A stretch of DNA of 61,748 nucleotides from Natrialba hulunbeirensis JCM 10989. GTDB taxonomy: Archaea; Halobacteriota; Halobacteria; Halobacteriales; Natrialbaceae. This document shows, in pieces, positions 45,401-52,990 of the stretch (positions are counted from its first letter, which is position 1; every line of letters starts with the position of its first letter). The stretch lies in assembly GCF_000337575.1 (NCBI RefSeq), contig NZ_AOIM01000038.1:97831-159578 (forward strand), given 5' to 3'. The translations under genes were made by a program, and so were the position numbers. The notes beneath the pieces are model-generated. The model saw only the letters and a list, made by a program, of their open reading frames with translations, was not told the DNA's origin and searched no databases.

Positions 45401-47783
45401 CGAGGCCCCCACGGGGACGCACTTCCGGAAGGAACCCGACGGCGTCAACCGGACGATGATCACCGAACTCCTCGCCGAACGCGAGGAGAAGAAGGCACTG
45501 CGAAACGAGCACGAACCCGGTACGCCCGAGTACGAGCAGTACGACCGCCAACAGGGCGCTGTGAAGGTGATTATGAACTGCTTCACGCCGGATACGGAGG
45601 TGCTGACTCCAGACGGCGTGCGCGATATTACTGATCTTGAGGTCGGCGACGAGGTGTATTCGCTTGATCCGGAGACTGAAGCGTTAGAGGTAAAGCCCGT
45701 CGTCGAAACCCACGCCTATCCAGAATACGACGGAGATCTGGTCGACATCGAGACTAGCAAAATCGATTTCCGTGTCACGCCGAACCATCGAATGCTCGTC
45801 CGCAAGAACGAAACGAACGGAATTACTGAAGACGAATACAGTTTCATCGAGGCCGGTGACCTTGATCGGGCAACGAACTACGAACTACCCCATGACTGGG
45901 ACGGGCCAGACGGAAACGAACTCGATACAGTCGATCTGACGGAGCTGATCGACGGTGAGTACGAGGTGTGGGTTCGGCCGTCTGTTCACGGCCATACGTT
46001 CACCACAGAACTGGGCTGGAGACCACGTCGAGTGCCAAAAGCAGACGTTGGGAAAACTGGCTACGTCTTCACCGCGGAAGAATTCGAGGCACACCGAGAG
46101 TACATCGAAGAGGTGTGCGAGACGAGCTTCATTCATCGCGGCTCTGGACGGAAGTGGATTCCACGGACATACGATGGAGACGAGTTCCTTGACCTGCTCG
46201 CGTGGTTCGTGACGGAAGGGAACGTGTACACCTCTGAAGACAAGCAGTTCGGCGAGAATTTCCGCGGCTCTGCGACGACAGTGAAACTGGCGCAGGACAA
46301 ACTGCCGATTGCCGACGGCGGTCTCGATCATCACGCGACGATCGGTGAACTGCTCGATGAGATGGGATTCGACTACTACGTCGACGATCGTTCCTACACG
46401 GTCACGTCGAAACTCCTCGGGAATATCCTAACATCGTGCTGCGGTGATGGAAGCTTCGAGAAACGAGTCCCTGAACTCGTCTTCGAGTGTAGTCACCGAC
46501 AGAAACGCCGGTTCCTTGAGGTGCTTATCGACGGCGACGGTGACCGACAGACGAACTCCTGGCGGTACACGACATCGAGTAACCGTCTTCGGGACGATGT
46601 TCTTCGGCTTTGTGCACATCTCGGCCTAACAGCGAACTACAGCCGTGACAGCGGAACGTGGCGAATCTACGTGACTGAAGGATCAAAGAACACGCTTCGA
46701 ATGCATCGAAGTTCGACCCAGAGTACTGCCGACAACGGAGTCTACTGCGTCACCGTCGAAGACAACCATACACTACTTGCGGGCCGAAACGGGAAGTTCC
46801 AATTCGTTGGCCAATCTCTCTACGGCGTATCGGGTTGGGAGCAGTTCCGCCTCTACGACAAGGAAGCGGCGTCCGCAATCACGGCTACCGGGCGCGAAGT
46901 GATCGAGTTCACCGAGACCGCTGCGAACGAACTCGACTACACGGTCGCCTACGGTGATACCGACTCCGTCATGCTCGAACTCGGACCTGATATCTCAAAA
47001 GACGAGGCCTTAGAGCAGTCGTTCGAAATTGAGGAGTACATCAACGATCGCTACGAAGACTTCGCGCGCGACGAGCTCAATGCTGAGTTCCATCGGTTCC
47101 AGATCGAGTTCGAGAAACTCTACCGGCGCTTCTTCCAGGCTGGCAAGAAGAAACGCTACGCCGGCCACATCACCTGGAAGGAGGGCAAGGACGTCGACAC
47201 CATCGACATCGTCGGCTTCGAGTACCAGCGCTCGGACATCGCACCGATCACCAAAGAGGTCCAGCACAAGGTCATCGAGATGATCGTCAAAGAGGGTGAC
47301 GTCGAGGGCGCAAAGGAGTACGTCAACGGCGTCATCGAGGACGTCCGAGAGGGCGACATCTCACTCGAGAACCTCGCCATTCCGGGCGGCATCGGCAAGC
47401 GCCTCGACAACTACGACACCGATACGGCACAGGTTCGCGGTGCGAAGTACGCGAACCGGCTGCTCGGCACCAACTTCCAGCGCGGCAGCAAGCCAAAACG
47501 GCTCTATCTCGACCGCGTCGGCCCCTCGTTCTTCGAGCGACTCGAGGAGGAAGAAGGACTCGATGCACGAACTGATCCGATCTATGGCGCGTTCAAGCGC
47601 GATCCGGACGTGATCTGTTTCGAGTACGACGACCAGATCCCGGCGGAGTTCGAAGTCGACTACGACACGATGTTAGAGAAGACGCTGAAGGGGCCGATCG
47701 AGCGGATTCTCGAGGCGCTTGGCGTCTCCTGGGAAGAGGTCAAGAGCGGCCAGGAGCAGACCGGACTGAGCAATTTCATGTGA
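42462..47783 (+). CDS. polB: DNA polymerase B, interrupted by two inteins
   Basis: A 1773-residue precursor. After removal of two inteins (308-758 and 1040-1451), a 910-residue family B replicative polymerase remains, the normal size. Exo I is DIEVEDRHGFP. Exo II is GWN/CDDFDAPYLLDRL, split by intein 1. Motif A is DLKSLYPMCMTTIN. Motif B is KVIMN/SLYGVSGWEQF, split by intein 2. Motif C is YGDTDSVML. The ATG at 42462 is chosen; the longer frame upstream is not conserved. A divergent AT-rich promoter region precedes it. The protein replicates the chromosome with proofreading once both inteins have spliced. Confidence 0.95.
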   Translation: MTEAGQTGLTEFSDESAQRPDEEAVAVAGNGGTTTAEVIDVVEETLPEPEGTAVDIAVMQVDYTVAGYGDEERPIMHVFGRTPENELEHVQVVGFRPYFYAPTETLDRPPEEQYDRLTGSETEDENGEPYESIRGEKLTKIFGQTPRDVGQIRDDFEHYEADILFPNRFLIDKDVQSGISVPQRRAEDGSLVVPHTEVEAVDVDADPRVLTFDIEVEDRHGFPEDGEEPIVCLTSHDSYRDEYLMWVCAADEGDGEIPDEITDYEPIEGDIDHEIRAFDEEEAMLEAFTDYIADRNKADPDIITGWNCLPADSDVLMADGTEKEIQDIEIGDSVVGSDSQQTSVAEVTNKWESEKEIREFSLADGTSLRSSADHRIMVGDDDAVDWKEGSEIESGDYVLKPRRLSVDETAAPTLSDLIPVENQRYADKQTVSKFKTDLPYGAVSELADQFDVTTGTLHHPHTSVWTPKRCRDAASQYDVPVPDGGVEYRGTGVALERKITPEELYYAGLILTDGSMSTDDGVRFYNTREELHRQFPGENHLEPDGKGCYKQNVLDYATMYAFHGLGIPFGNKNDGPVDLSTIYEMPSEYIGRFLAGAIDGDGNIAQSGITVAAENRSIGKWYVKLFKRLGIYAQQRENVVRIPDAKRDIDRLKDCVLPYMGHSEKKDALTEFEGGKSGQTENIPYALFEADVGTDAKRIGNDKHRRGINLKRHETHSEEWEEYVFVEVTDVSVTGTETTYDIETTTHNFIAEGCLVHNCDDFDAPYLLDRLEELQGPHHDYDLEIDQLSRVDEVWRSGWGGPDIKGRVVFDLLYGYQRMVFSELDSYRLDAVGESELGVGKERYAGDIGDLWEDDPYQLLAYNLRDVELCVELDRQQSIIPFWDEVRSFVGCKLEDAPTPGDAVDMYVLHQAYGEFALPSKGQQEAGEEYEGGAVFEPITGVKENVTVLDLKSLYPMCMTTINASPETRVDPDSYDGETYEAPTGTHFRKEPDGVNRTMITELLAEREEKKALRNEHEPGTPEYEQYDRQQGAVKVIMNCFTPDTEVLTPDGVRDITDLEVGDEVYSLDPETEALEVKPVVETHAYPEYDGDLVDIETSKIDFRVTPNHRMLVRKNETNGITEDEYSFIEAGDLDRATNYELPHDWDGPDGNELDTVDLTELIDGEYEVWVRPSVHGHTFTTELGWRPRRVPKADVGKTGYVFTAEEFEAHREYIEEVCETSFIHRGSGRKWIPRTYDGDEFLDLLAWFVTEGNVYTSEDKQFGENFRGSATTVKLAQDKLPIADGGLDHHATIGELLDEMGFDYYVDDRSYTVTSKLLGNILTSCCGDGSFEKRVPELVFECSHRQKRRFLEVLIDGDGDRQTNSWRYTTSSNRLRDDVLRLCAHLGLTANYSRDSGTWRIYVTEGSKNTLRMHRSSTQSTADNGVYCVTVEDNHTLLAGRNGKFQFVGQSLYGVSGWEQFRLYDKEAASAITATGREVIEFTETAANELDYTVAYGDTDSVMLELGPDISKDEALEQSFEIEEYINDRYEDFARDELNAEFHRFQIEFEKLYRRFFQAGKKKRYAGHITWKEGKDVDTIDIVGFEYQRSDIAPITKEVQHKVIEMIVKEGDVEGAKEYVNGVIEDVREGDISLENLAIPGGIGKRLDNYDTDTAQVRGAKYANRLLGTNFQRGSKPKRLYLDRVGPSFFERLEEEEGLDARTDPIYGAFKRDPDVICFEYDDQIPAEFEVDYDTMLEKTLKGPIERILEALGVSWEEVKSGQEQTGLSNFM
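43383..44735 (+). other. Intein 1 of PolB (LAGLIDADG homing endonuclease), at exo II
   Basis: 451 residues, 308-758 of the precursor. They start with Cys (CLPADSDVLMADG, block A) and end VHN before Cys of the C-extein. Block B-like SSADHRIM is present, and blocks F/G read TTYDIETTTHNFIAEGCLVHN. The endonuclease has two LAGLIDADG-type helices, ELYYAGLILTDGS and FLAGAIDGDGN. Splicing would join GWN to CDDFDAPY. Codon use is clearly more AT-rich than the flanking extein, a sign of independent origin. Confidence 0.93.
45579..46814 (+). other. Intein 2 of PolB (LAGLIDADG homing endonuclease), at motif B
   Basis: 412 residues, 1040-1451 of the precursor. They begin CFTPDTEVLTPDGVRDI and end GKFQFVGQ before Ser of SLYGVSGW. 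The last residue is Gln rather than Asn, and the +1 nucleophile is Ser. Block B is VTPNHRMLV. LAGLIDADG-type helices are FLDLLAWFVTEGN and FLEVLIDGDGD. Splicing restores KVIMNSLYG, the nucleotide-binding motif. The base composition is more AT-rich than the extein. Confidence 0.93.
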
Positions 47784-47928
47784 CCAGCGGTTCTGCCAGT
47801 ACCCAACATACCTTTCTGCCTCGGTCTCTCTTCTAGAGACAGAGCTACCACACGTTCTACCTGTGTTTTGGAGGGCGTGAGAACGGGACTGCATGCGGTC
47901 ACGGACAGAATAATTCTGAACGCGGAGC

Positions 47929-47942
47929 TTCCGGTTCCGGAA
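47929..47942. promoter_or_regulatory. Candidate operator upstream of sufC
   Basis: TTCCGG and CCGGAA form an inverted repeat with a 2-base spacer, followed at once by an AT-rich AAAATTATCT box, about 90 bases before the sufC ATG. It could bind a regulator of iron-sulfur assembly, for instance the DtxR/SirR-family protein encoded 4.5 kb downstream. There is no direct evidence. Confidence 0.28.
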
Positions 47943-48029
47943 AATTATCTTTCGTGTTCGAAACCGAATGGGGCCAGAATACGAAACCGTTATCAGTCAG
48001 ACGACCCACGATTCAGACGACAGAATACT

Positions 48030-48938
48030 ATGGCACGCCTCGAACTATCCAACCTGCACGCAGAAGTAGCAGATGGCGACGAGAAGATCCTCGAGGGCGT
48101 CAACCTCGAGGTCAAGTCGGGCGAAATTCACGCCCTGATGGGACCGAACGGCTCCGGGAAGTCGACGACCGCGAAGGTCATCGCCGGCCACCCAGCCTAC
48201 GAGGTTACCGAGGGCGAGGTCCTGCTCCACTTAGAGGAGGGCGAATTCGGTGACGAGATCGAGATCGACGACGACCAGCGCAGCTGGAACATCCTCGACC
48301 TCGAACCGAACGAGCGCGCCGCGCTCGGTATTTTCCTCGGCTTCCAGTATCCAGCCGAGATCGAGGGCGTCACAATGACGAACTTCCTCCGCACGGCGCT
48401 CAACGCCAAGATCGACGAGCGCGAAGAGCTCTTCGAGGACGAGGACGCCGACGAGGACGACGAGGAGGACGAAGGCTTCGAGACCTCGCCGATGGAAGGC
48501 CCAGCGGACGAGGGCGAAGTCGGCGTCGCCGAGTTCCAGCAGATCCTTCAGGAAAAGATGGAGGAACTCGACATGGACGAGCGCTTCGCACAGCGCTACC
48601 TCAACGCCGGTTTCTCCGGCGGTGAGAAGAAGCAGAACGAGGTCCTTCAGGCCGCAATCCTCGAGCCGTCGATCGCCGTCCTCGACGAGATCGACTCCGG
48701 GCTCGACATCGACCGCCTACAGGACGTCTCGAACGGGATCAACTCGCTTCGCGACGAACAGGGCACCGGTATTCTCCAGATCACCCACTACCAGCGCATC
48801 CTCGACTACGTCGAGCCGGACCACGTCCACGTCATGCTCGACGGCCAGATCGCAAAGAGCGGTGACGCCTCGCTCGCAGAGGAACTCGAGGACAAGGGCT
48901 ACGACTGGGTTCGCGAAGAGGTCTACGGCACCGCGTAA
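48030..48938 (+). CDS. sufC: SufC, ATPase of iron-sulfur cluster assembly
   Basis: A 302-residue ABC ATPase: Walker A MGPNGSGKSTTAKVI, Q-loop in FLGFQYPAEIEGV, signature GFSGGEKKQNEVLQ, Walker B AVLDEIDSGLDID and switch His in ITHYQRIL. An acidic insert of about 30 residues (FEDEDADEDDEEDEG onward) lies between Q-loop and signature, longer than in bacterial SufC. It powers the SufBCD scaffold. The genes sufC-sufB-sufD follow closely on one strand. Confidence 0.95.
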   Translation: MARLELSNLHAEVADGDEKILEGVNLEVKSGEIHALMGPNGSGKSTTAKVIAGHPAYEVTEGEVLLHLEEGEFGDEIEIDDDQRSWNILDLEPNERAALGIFLGFQYPAEIEGVTMTNFLRTALNAKIDEREELFEDEDADEDDEEDEGFETSPMEGPADEGEVGVAEFQQILQEKMEELDMDERFAQRYLNAGFSGGEKKQNEVLQAAILEPSIAVLDEIDSGLDIDRLQDVSNGINSLRDEQGTGILQITHYQRILDYVEPDHVHVMLDGQIAKSGDASLAEELEDKGYDWVREEVYGTA

Positions 48939-48999
48939 CCGGATTCGACTAGAACAACCGTAATAACGCCAGAGCCGTAAACACGACTACATACAAATC

Positions 49000-50430
49000 A
49001 TGAGTTCCGAACAAGATCACCTCAAAGAAACCGACACCGAGGCGCGCTTCGAGTTCAAGAAGGAGCAAAACGCCGCCGTCAAGTCCGACAAGGGCCTGAC
49101 CGAGGAGGTCATCCGCATGATCTCCGAGGACAAGGACGAGCCCGACTGGATGCTCGAGCGGCGTCTGCGCGCGCTCAAGCAGTACCAGAACATGCCGATG
49201 CCGACGGACTGGCCCGGGCAGCCGGATCTGACCGAGCTAGACGTCGAGGAAATCGTCCCCTACATCCGCCCGGACGTCGACAAGCGCGAAGGCGTCGACG
49301 ACTGGACGGAGCTGCCAGACGAGATCAAGGACACCTTCGACAAGCTGGGCATTCCAGAAGCCGAGAAGAACGCCCTCTCGGGCGTCGGCGCCCAGTACGA
49401 GTCCGAAGTTGTCTACCAGAACATGCAGGACCAGTGGGAAGAGAAGGGTGTCATCTTCATGAACATGGACCGCGCGGTCCAGGAGCACCCTGAGCTCGTC
49501 AAGGAGCACTTCATGACGACCTGCGTCCCGGCAAGCGACAACAAGTTCGCTGCACTCCACGGTGCCGTCTGGTCCGGCGGCTCGTTCGTCTACGTCCCAG
49601 AGGGCGTCACCGTCGAGATGCCGGTCCAGGCGTACTTCCGCATGAACTCCGAGGGGATGGGCCAGTTCGAGCACACGCTCATCATCGCCGAGGAGGGCTC
49701 GGAAGTGCACTACATCGAGGGCTGTTCCGCACCGAAGTACGGTGCTCACAACCTCCACAGCGGCGGCGTGGAAGTCTTCGTCGAAGAAGACGCCCACGTT
49801 CAGTATTCGACCGTCCAGAACTGGTCGAAGAACACGTTCAACCTGAACACCAAGCGCGCCATCGTCGAGGAGAACGGGACGATGGAGTGGATTTCGGGCA
49901 GCATGGGCTCGAAGGCTACCATGCTCTACCCGTGTTCGATCCTCAAGGGTCGCGGCGCGACCGACACCCACATTACCATCGCATTCGCGGGCGAGGGCCA
50001 GGACATCGACACCGGCGCGAAGGTCTACCACAACGCGCCCGAGACGAGTTCGACCATCGAATCCAAGTCGATCTCGAAGGACGGCGGCCGCACCAACTAC
50101 CGCGGTCTCGTCCACATCGCCGACGGTGCCGAGAATTCGAGCACAGCCGTCGAGTGTGACGCGCTGATGTTCGACAACGAGTCCACCTCGGACACCATGC
50201 CGTACATGGAAATCGAGGAGTCGAAAGTCGACGTCGCTCACGAGGCGACCGTCGGCAAGATCGGCGACGAGGACATCTTCTACCTCCAGAGCCGCGGTCT
50301 GGACGACGACGACGCCAAGAAGATGATCGTCGCCGGCTTCATCGAGCCGATCACGGAAGAACTGCCGATCGAGTACGCGGTCGAACTCAACCGCCTCATC
50401 GAACTCGAGATGGAGGGAAGCCTCGGATAA
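49000..50430 (+). CDS. sufB: SufB, iron-sulfur cluster scaffold
   Basis: A 476-residue SufB: conserved GVGAQYESEVVYQN, TTCVPASDNKFAALHGAVWSGG, IEGCSAPKYGAHNLHSGGVEVF and SSTIESKSISKDGGRTNYRG segments. The beta-helix core and C-terminal helices are complete. Cysteines such as that in EGCSAP are candidate cluster or sulfur ligands. The SufBC2D complex builds Fe-S clusters. It begins 61 bases after sufC and ends one base before sufD. Confidence 0.96.
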   Translation: MSSEQDHLKETDTEARFEFKKEQNAAVKSDKGLTEEVIRMISEDKDEPDWMLERRLRALKQYQNMPMPTDWPGQPDLTELDVEEIVPYIRPDVDKREGVDDWTELPDEIKDTFDKLGIPEAEKNALSGVGAQYESEVVYQNMQDQWEEKGVIFMNMDRAVQEHPELVKEHFMTTCVPASDNKFAALHGAVWSGGSFVYVPEGVTVEMPVQAYFRMNSEGMGQFEHTLIIAEEGSEVHYIEGCSAPKYGAHNLHSGGVEVFVEEDAHVQYSTVQNWSKNTFNLNTKRAIVEENGTMEWISGSMGSKATMLYPCSILKGRGATDTHITIAFAGEGQDIDTGAKVYHNAPETSSTIESKSISKDGGRTNYRGLVHIADGAENSSTAVECDALMFDNESTSDTMPYMEIEESKVDVAHEATVGKIGDEDIFYLQSRGLDDDDAKKMIVAGFIEPITEELPIEYAVELNRLIELEMEGSLG

Positions 50431-50431
50431 T

Positions 50432-51706
50432 ATGAGCGCAGCAACGCACACAGAGGTACACGCCAATCTGACGGACGAACAGGTACGCCAGATCTCCGAC
50501 GAACTGGACGAACCCGAGTGGCTCCTCGAGACCCGTCTCGAGGCGCTCGACGCGCTCTCCGAACTCGACATGCCGGACGTCATCCGGACGCCGGGTCGCG
50601 ACTGGACGAACCTCCACGAACTCGACTACGAGTCGCTCGTGGATCCGCTGAACGCGGCGGAGAACAAGGACCAGGTCGGTCCGGAAGAGGCCGAAGTCCT
50701 CGCCTGGAGCGAGGCCGTCGACGAGCACGAGGAGCTCTTGAAGGAGCACTTCGGCAGCGTCGTCGACCCCCAGGAGAACTACCTGACGGCGCTCTCGACG
50801 GCGCTGTTTAGCACCGGAACGGTCATCTACGTCCCAGAGGGCGTCGACGCCGAGGGCGTGACGATCCGAACCGAGCAGAACTCCCGCTCGCTGTTCAACT
50901 ACACGCTTGTCGTCACCGAGGAATCGAGTTCGGTGACGATCCTCGAACGCCAGTCGACGGGCGAGGACAGCGAGGCGCTACGCGCCTCGGACAGTGCGAG
51001 CGGCGATGAGCCGCGAGCGGACGAACAGTACTACAGCGGCATCGTCGAGATCGTCGCCGGCGAAAACAGCAACGTCCAGTACGGCAGCCTCCAGAATCTC
51101 TCGGAGGAGGCCTACAACTTCACGCTCAAGCGTGGCGACGCCGATACGTACGCGACGATCGACTGGATCGAGGCCAACCTCGGTACGCAGCTGACGAAGT
51201 CCGGCGTCGAGACCGAACTCAACGGCGACGGCTCCGAGAGCCAGATCGTCGGCGCGTTCTACGGTCACAACGACCAGCACTTCGACATCGACGCGCGAGT
51301 CTGGCACCGCGCCGAGCACACGACGGCAGACCTCGTCACTCGCGGCGTCACCGACGACGTCGCCCGCTCGGTCTACGAGGGCGTTCAGGACGTCGGCCGC
51401 GACGCGTGGGACACCAGCTCCTACCAGCGTGAGAACACGCTGATGCTCAGCGACGAGAGCGAGGCCGACGCCTCGCCGAAGCTGATCATCAACAACCACG
51501 ACACCGAGGCCTCCCACAGCGCCACGGTTGGCCAGATCGACCAGGAGGACCTCCTGTACATGACCTCGCGCGGCGTCCAGCCGCGTGACGCGCGCAACAT
51601 GCTCGTCGAGGGGTTCTTCGTACCGGTACTCGAGGAGATTGCCGTCGACGAACTGCGCGACGACTTAGAAGAGCTGATCGCAGCGCGTCTTCGACAGCGC
51701 GACTAA
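50432..51706 (+). CDS. sufD: SufD, iron-sulfur assembly partner
   Basis: A 424-residue SufB paralogue. The N-terminal helix EVHANLTDEQVRQISDEL is followed by a beta-helix with STGTVIYVPEGVDAEGVTI, then HNDQHFDIDARVWHRAEHTTADLVTRGV, and a C-terminal region GQIDQEDLLYMTSRGV. A Ser/Glu-rich insert (about 175-195) is haloarchaeal. It forms the SufBC2D complex with its two upstream neighbours. The start is one base after the sufB stop. Confidence 0.94.
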   Translation: MSAATHTEVHANLTDEQVRQISDELDEPEWLLETRLEALDALSELDMPDVIRTPGRDWTNLHELDYESLVDPLNAAENKDQVGPEEAEVLAWSEAVDEHEELLKEHFGSVVDPQENYLTALSTALFSTGTVIYVPEGVDAEGVTIRTEQNSRSLFNYTLVVTEESSSVTILERQSTGEDSEALRASDSASGDEPRADEQYYSGIVEIVAGENSNVQYGSLQNLSEEAYNFTLKRGDADTYATIDWIEANLGTQLTKSGVETELNGDGSESQIVGAFYGHNDQHFDIDARVWHRAEHTTADLVTRGVTDDVARSVYEGVQDVGRDAWDTSSYQRENTLMLSDESEADASPKLIINNHDTEASHSATVGQIDQEDLLYMTSRGVQPRDARNMLVEGFFVPVLEEIAVDELRDDLEELIAARLRQRD

Positions 51707-51731
51707 CGTTTAACGTCTCACGGCTGCTTGC

Positions 51732-51761
51732 GCGTTCGCGTTCGCGCTCGCGCTCGCGTTC
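51732..51761. repeat. Hexamer tandem repeat after sufD
   Basis: Five consecutive GCGTTC/GCGCTC hexamers directly after sufD. No gene is seen in 51710-51929; the leftward open frame there is low-complexity and unconvincing. Confidence 0.6.
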
Positions 51762-51929
51762 TGCACCGGTCGCTTTTCATTTCTCATCTTGTGCGCCGCC
51801 CGAACAGTGGCAGCGACAGCCACGTCGAACTGATCGCGAGTATGAGCAGGAGCGAAAGCAACGAAAGCAAACGCAAGCAGAAGAGCCAGAGTAGGGACGA
51901 TTAAGTAGCCGCGGCTCTGACGGCGTAGC

Positions 51930-52424
51930 ATGAGCCTGGGACAGCGTGTCTCGACTGACCGTCAGCTCACGCGACTCCTCCAGATCGGGGTCGTGCTTGA
52001 GGAGGTCGTCGAGTCGCGTGCCGCCCACCACCTCGAGACGCTCCCCCCGGAAGAGCGGGATGCCGTCGACGAGGAGGTACGTGCGTTACTCGTCGATGCC
52101 GCCGAGGAGTCCGCCGACCACCGTGACCGCCTCGAGGACCTGATCGCAGATCTCGATGCGGAGACGGTCCCCTACGAGGAGATCAACGCGCTGGTCGACG
52201 CTCAGTACGGACCGCCGGAGGACACGGACGGCGTGCTCTACGACCAGCTCGCGAACGAGGAGACAGCCTACAAGTTCTACGACGATCTGATCGAGGCGAT
52301 CGAGGCCTCGGACAGCGAGTTCGCCGTCGACCGGGAACGGCTCCTCGAGACGCTCAGAACGCTTCGCGAGGAGGAAAAGGAAGGTGCCGAGGAGGTAACC
52401 GAAATCATGGAGCGCAGAGCATGA
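51930..52424 (+). CDS. Ferritin-like/rubrerythrin-like helical protein
   Basis: A 164-residue all-helical acidic protein. Conserved metal-type residues appear in LEEVVESRAAHHLE, AAEESADHRDRLEDLI, LANEETAYKFYDDLIEAI and EEEKEGAEEVTEIM, a four-helix-bundle ferritin-like arrangement with Glu/His at regular spacing. Such proteins bind di-iron and protect against peroxide or store iron. The next gene is a DtxR-like regulator, and the upstream genes are Suf, so an iron role is plausible. Confidence 0.68.
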   Translation: MSLGQRVSTDRQLTRLLQIGVVLEEVVESRAAHHLETLPPEERDAVDEEVRALLVDAAEESADHRDRLEDLIADLDAETVPYEEINALVDAQYGPPEDTDGVLYDQLANEETAYKFYDDLIEAIEASDSEFAVDRERLLETLRTLREEEKEGAEEVTEIMERRA

Positions 52425-52494
52425 GCAGAGCACGGACGGTCGTCGCCGACCGCTTCGGTGGACGGACCGAGACCAGCAGTGACGGAGGGACGCA

Positions 52495-52932
52495 ATGAAC
52501 ACGGCAGACCAATATCTCAAGGCGATCTATCTCGCACAGCGGATCGAAGAGGGCCCCGCCTCGACCGGCACACTCGCGGACCTGCTCGAAGTTAGTCCGG
52601 CGAGCGTCAATGAAATGATCGGCAAACTCGAGGATCAGGGACTCGTCGAACACGAGAAGTACAAGGGCGCGACGCTGACTGATGAGGGACTCGAACGCGC
52701 CCACGACGCGCTCCAGACCTACTGCATCATCGAGCGGTTTCTCACCAACGTCCTCGAGGTCGAGGAGTTCCGCGACGAGGCACGCGCGTTGGAGAGCGTC
52801 ATCGACGACACGGTCGCCGACCGTCTCGATACGATCATCGACCGGCCGGGCGAGTGTCCGGACTGCTTCGATCCCGAACTGGATCACTGCGAGCGACTCG
52901 AGAGTCCCGGCACTGGGACGCAGTGTGATTGA
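52495..52932 (+). CDS. sirR: DtxR/SirR-family metal-dependent regulator
   Basis: A 145-residue protein. The N-terminal winged helix (MNTADQYLKAIYLAQRIEEG, then ASVNEMIGKLEDQGLVEHEKYKG) is followed by the dimerisation/metal domain (TYCIIERFLTNVLEVEEFRDEARALESVID) with Cys, Glu and His ligands. A short Cys-containing tail (CPDCFDPELDHC) follows. There is no C-terminal SH3-like domain. The family represses metal uptake or storage genes when loaded with Fe2+ or Mn2+. The SirR label rests on family shape, not a tested site. Confidence 0.82.
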   Translation: MNTADQYLKAIYLAQRIEEGPASTGTLADLLEVSPASVNEMIGKLEDQGLVEHEKYKGATLTDEGLERAHDALQTYCIIERFLTNVLEVEEFRDEARALESVIDDTVADRLDTIIDRPGECPDCFDPELDHCERLESPGTGTQCD

Positions 52933-52990
52933 GCGCCAAGAGTTCGACCGTCTCACGGCCAGCGCGCCATCGGTCGCCGTCCCGGTCTCG

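Noticed and set aside
49237-50583. Leftward open frame of 448 codons antisense to sufB
   Set aside because: sufB is unmistakable on the plus strand; the antisense frame has no family pattern.
51710-51931. Leftward 73-codon membrane-like frame after sufD
   Set aside because: Its hydrophobic part is encoded by a hexamer repeat and no plausible promoter or conservation sign is visible.
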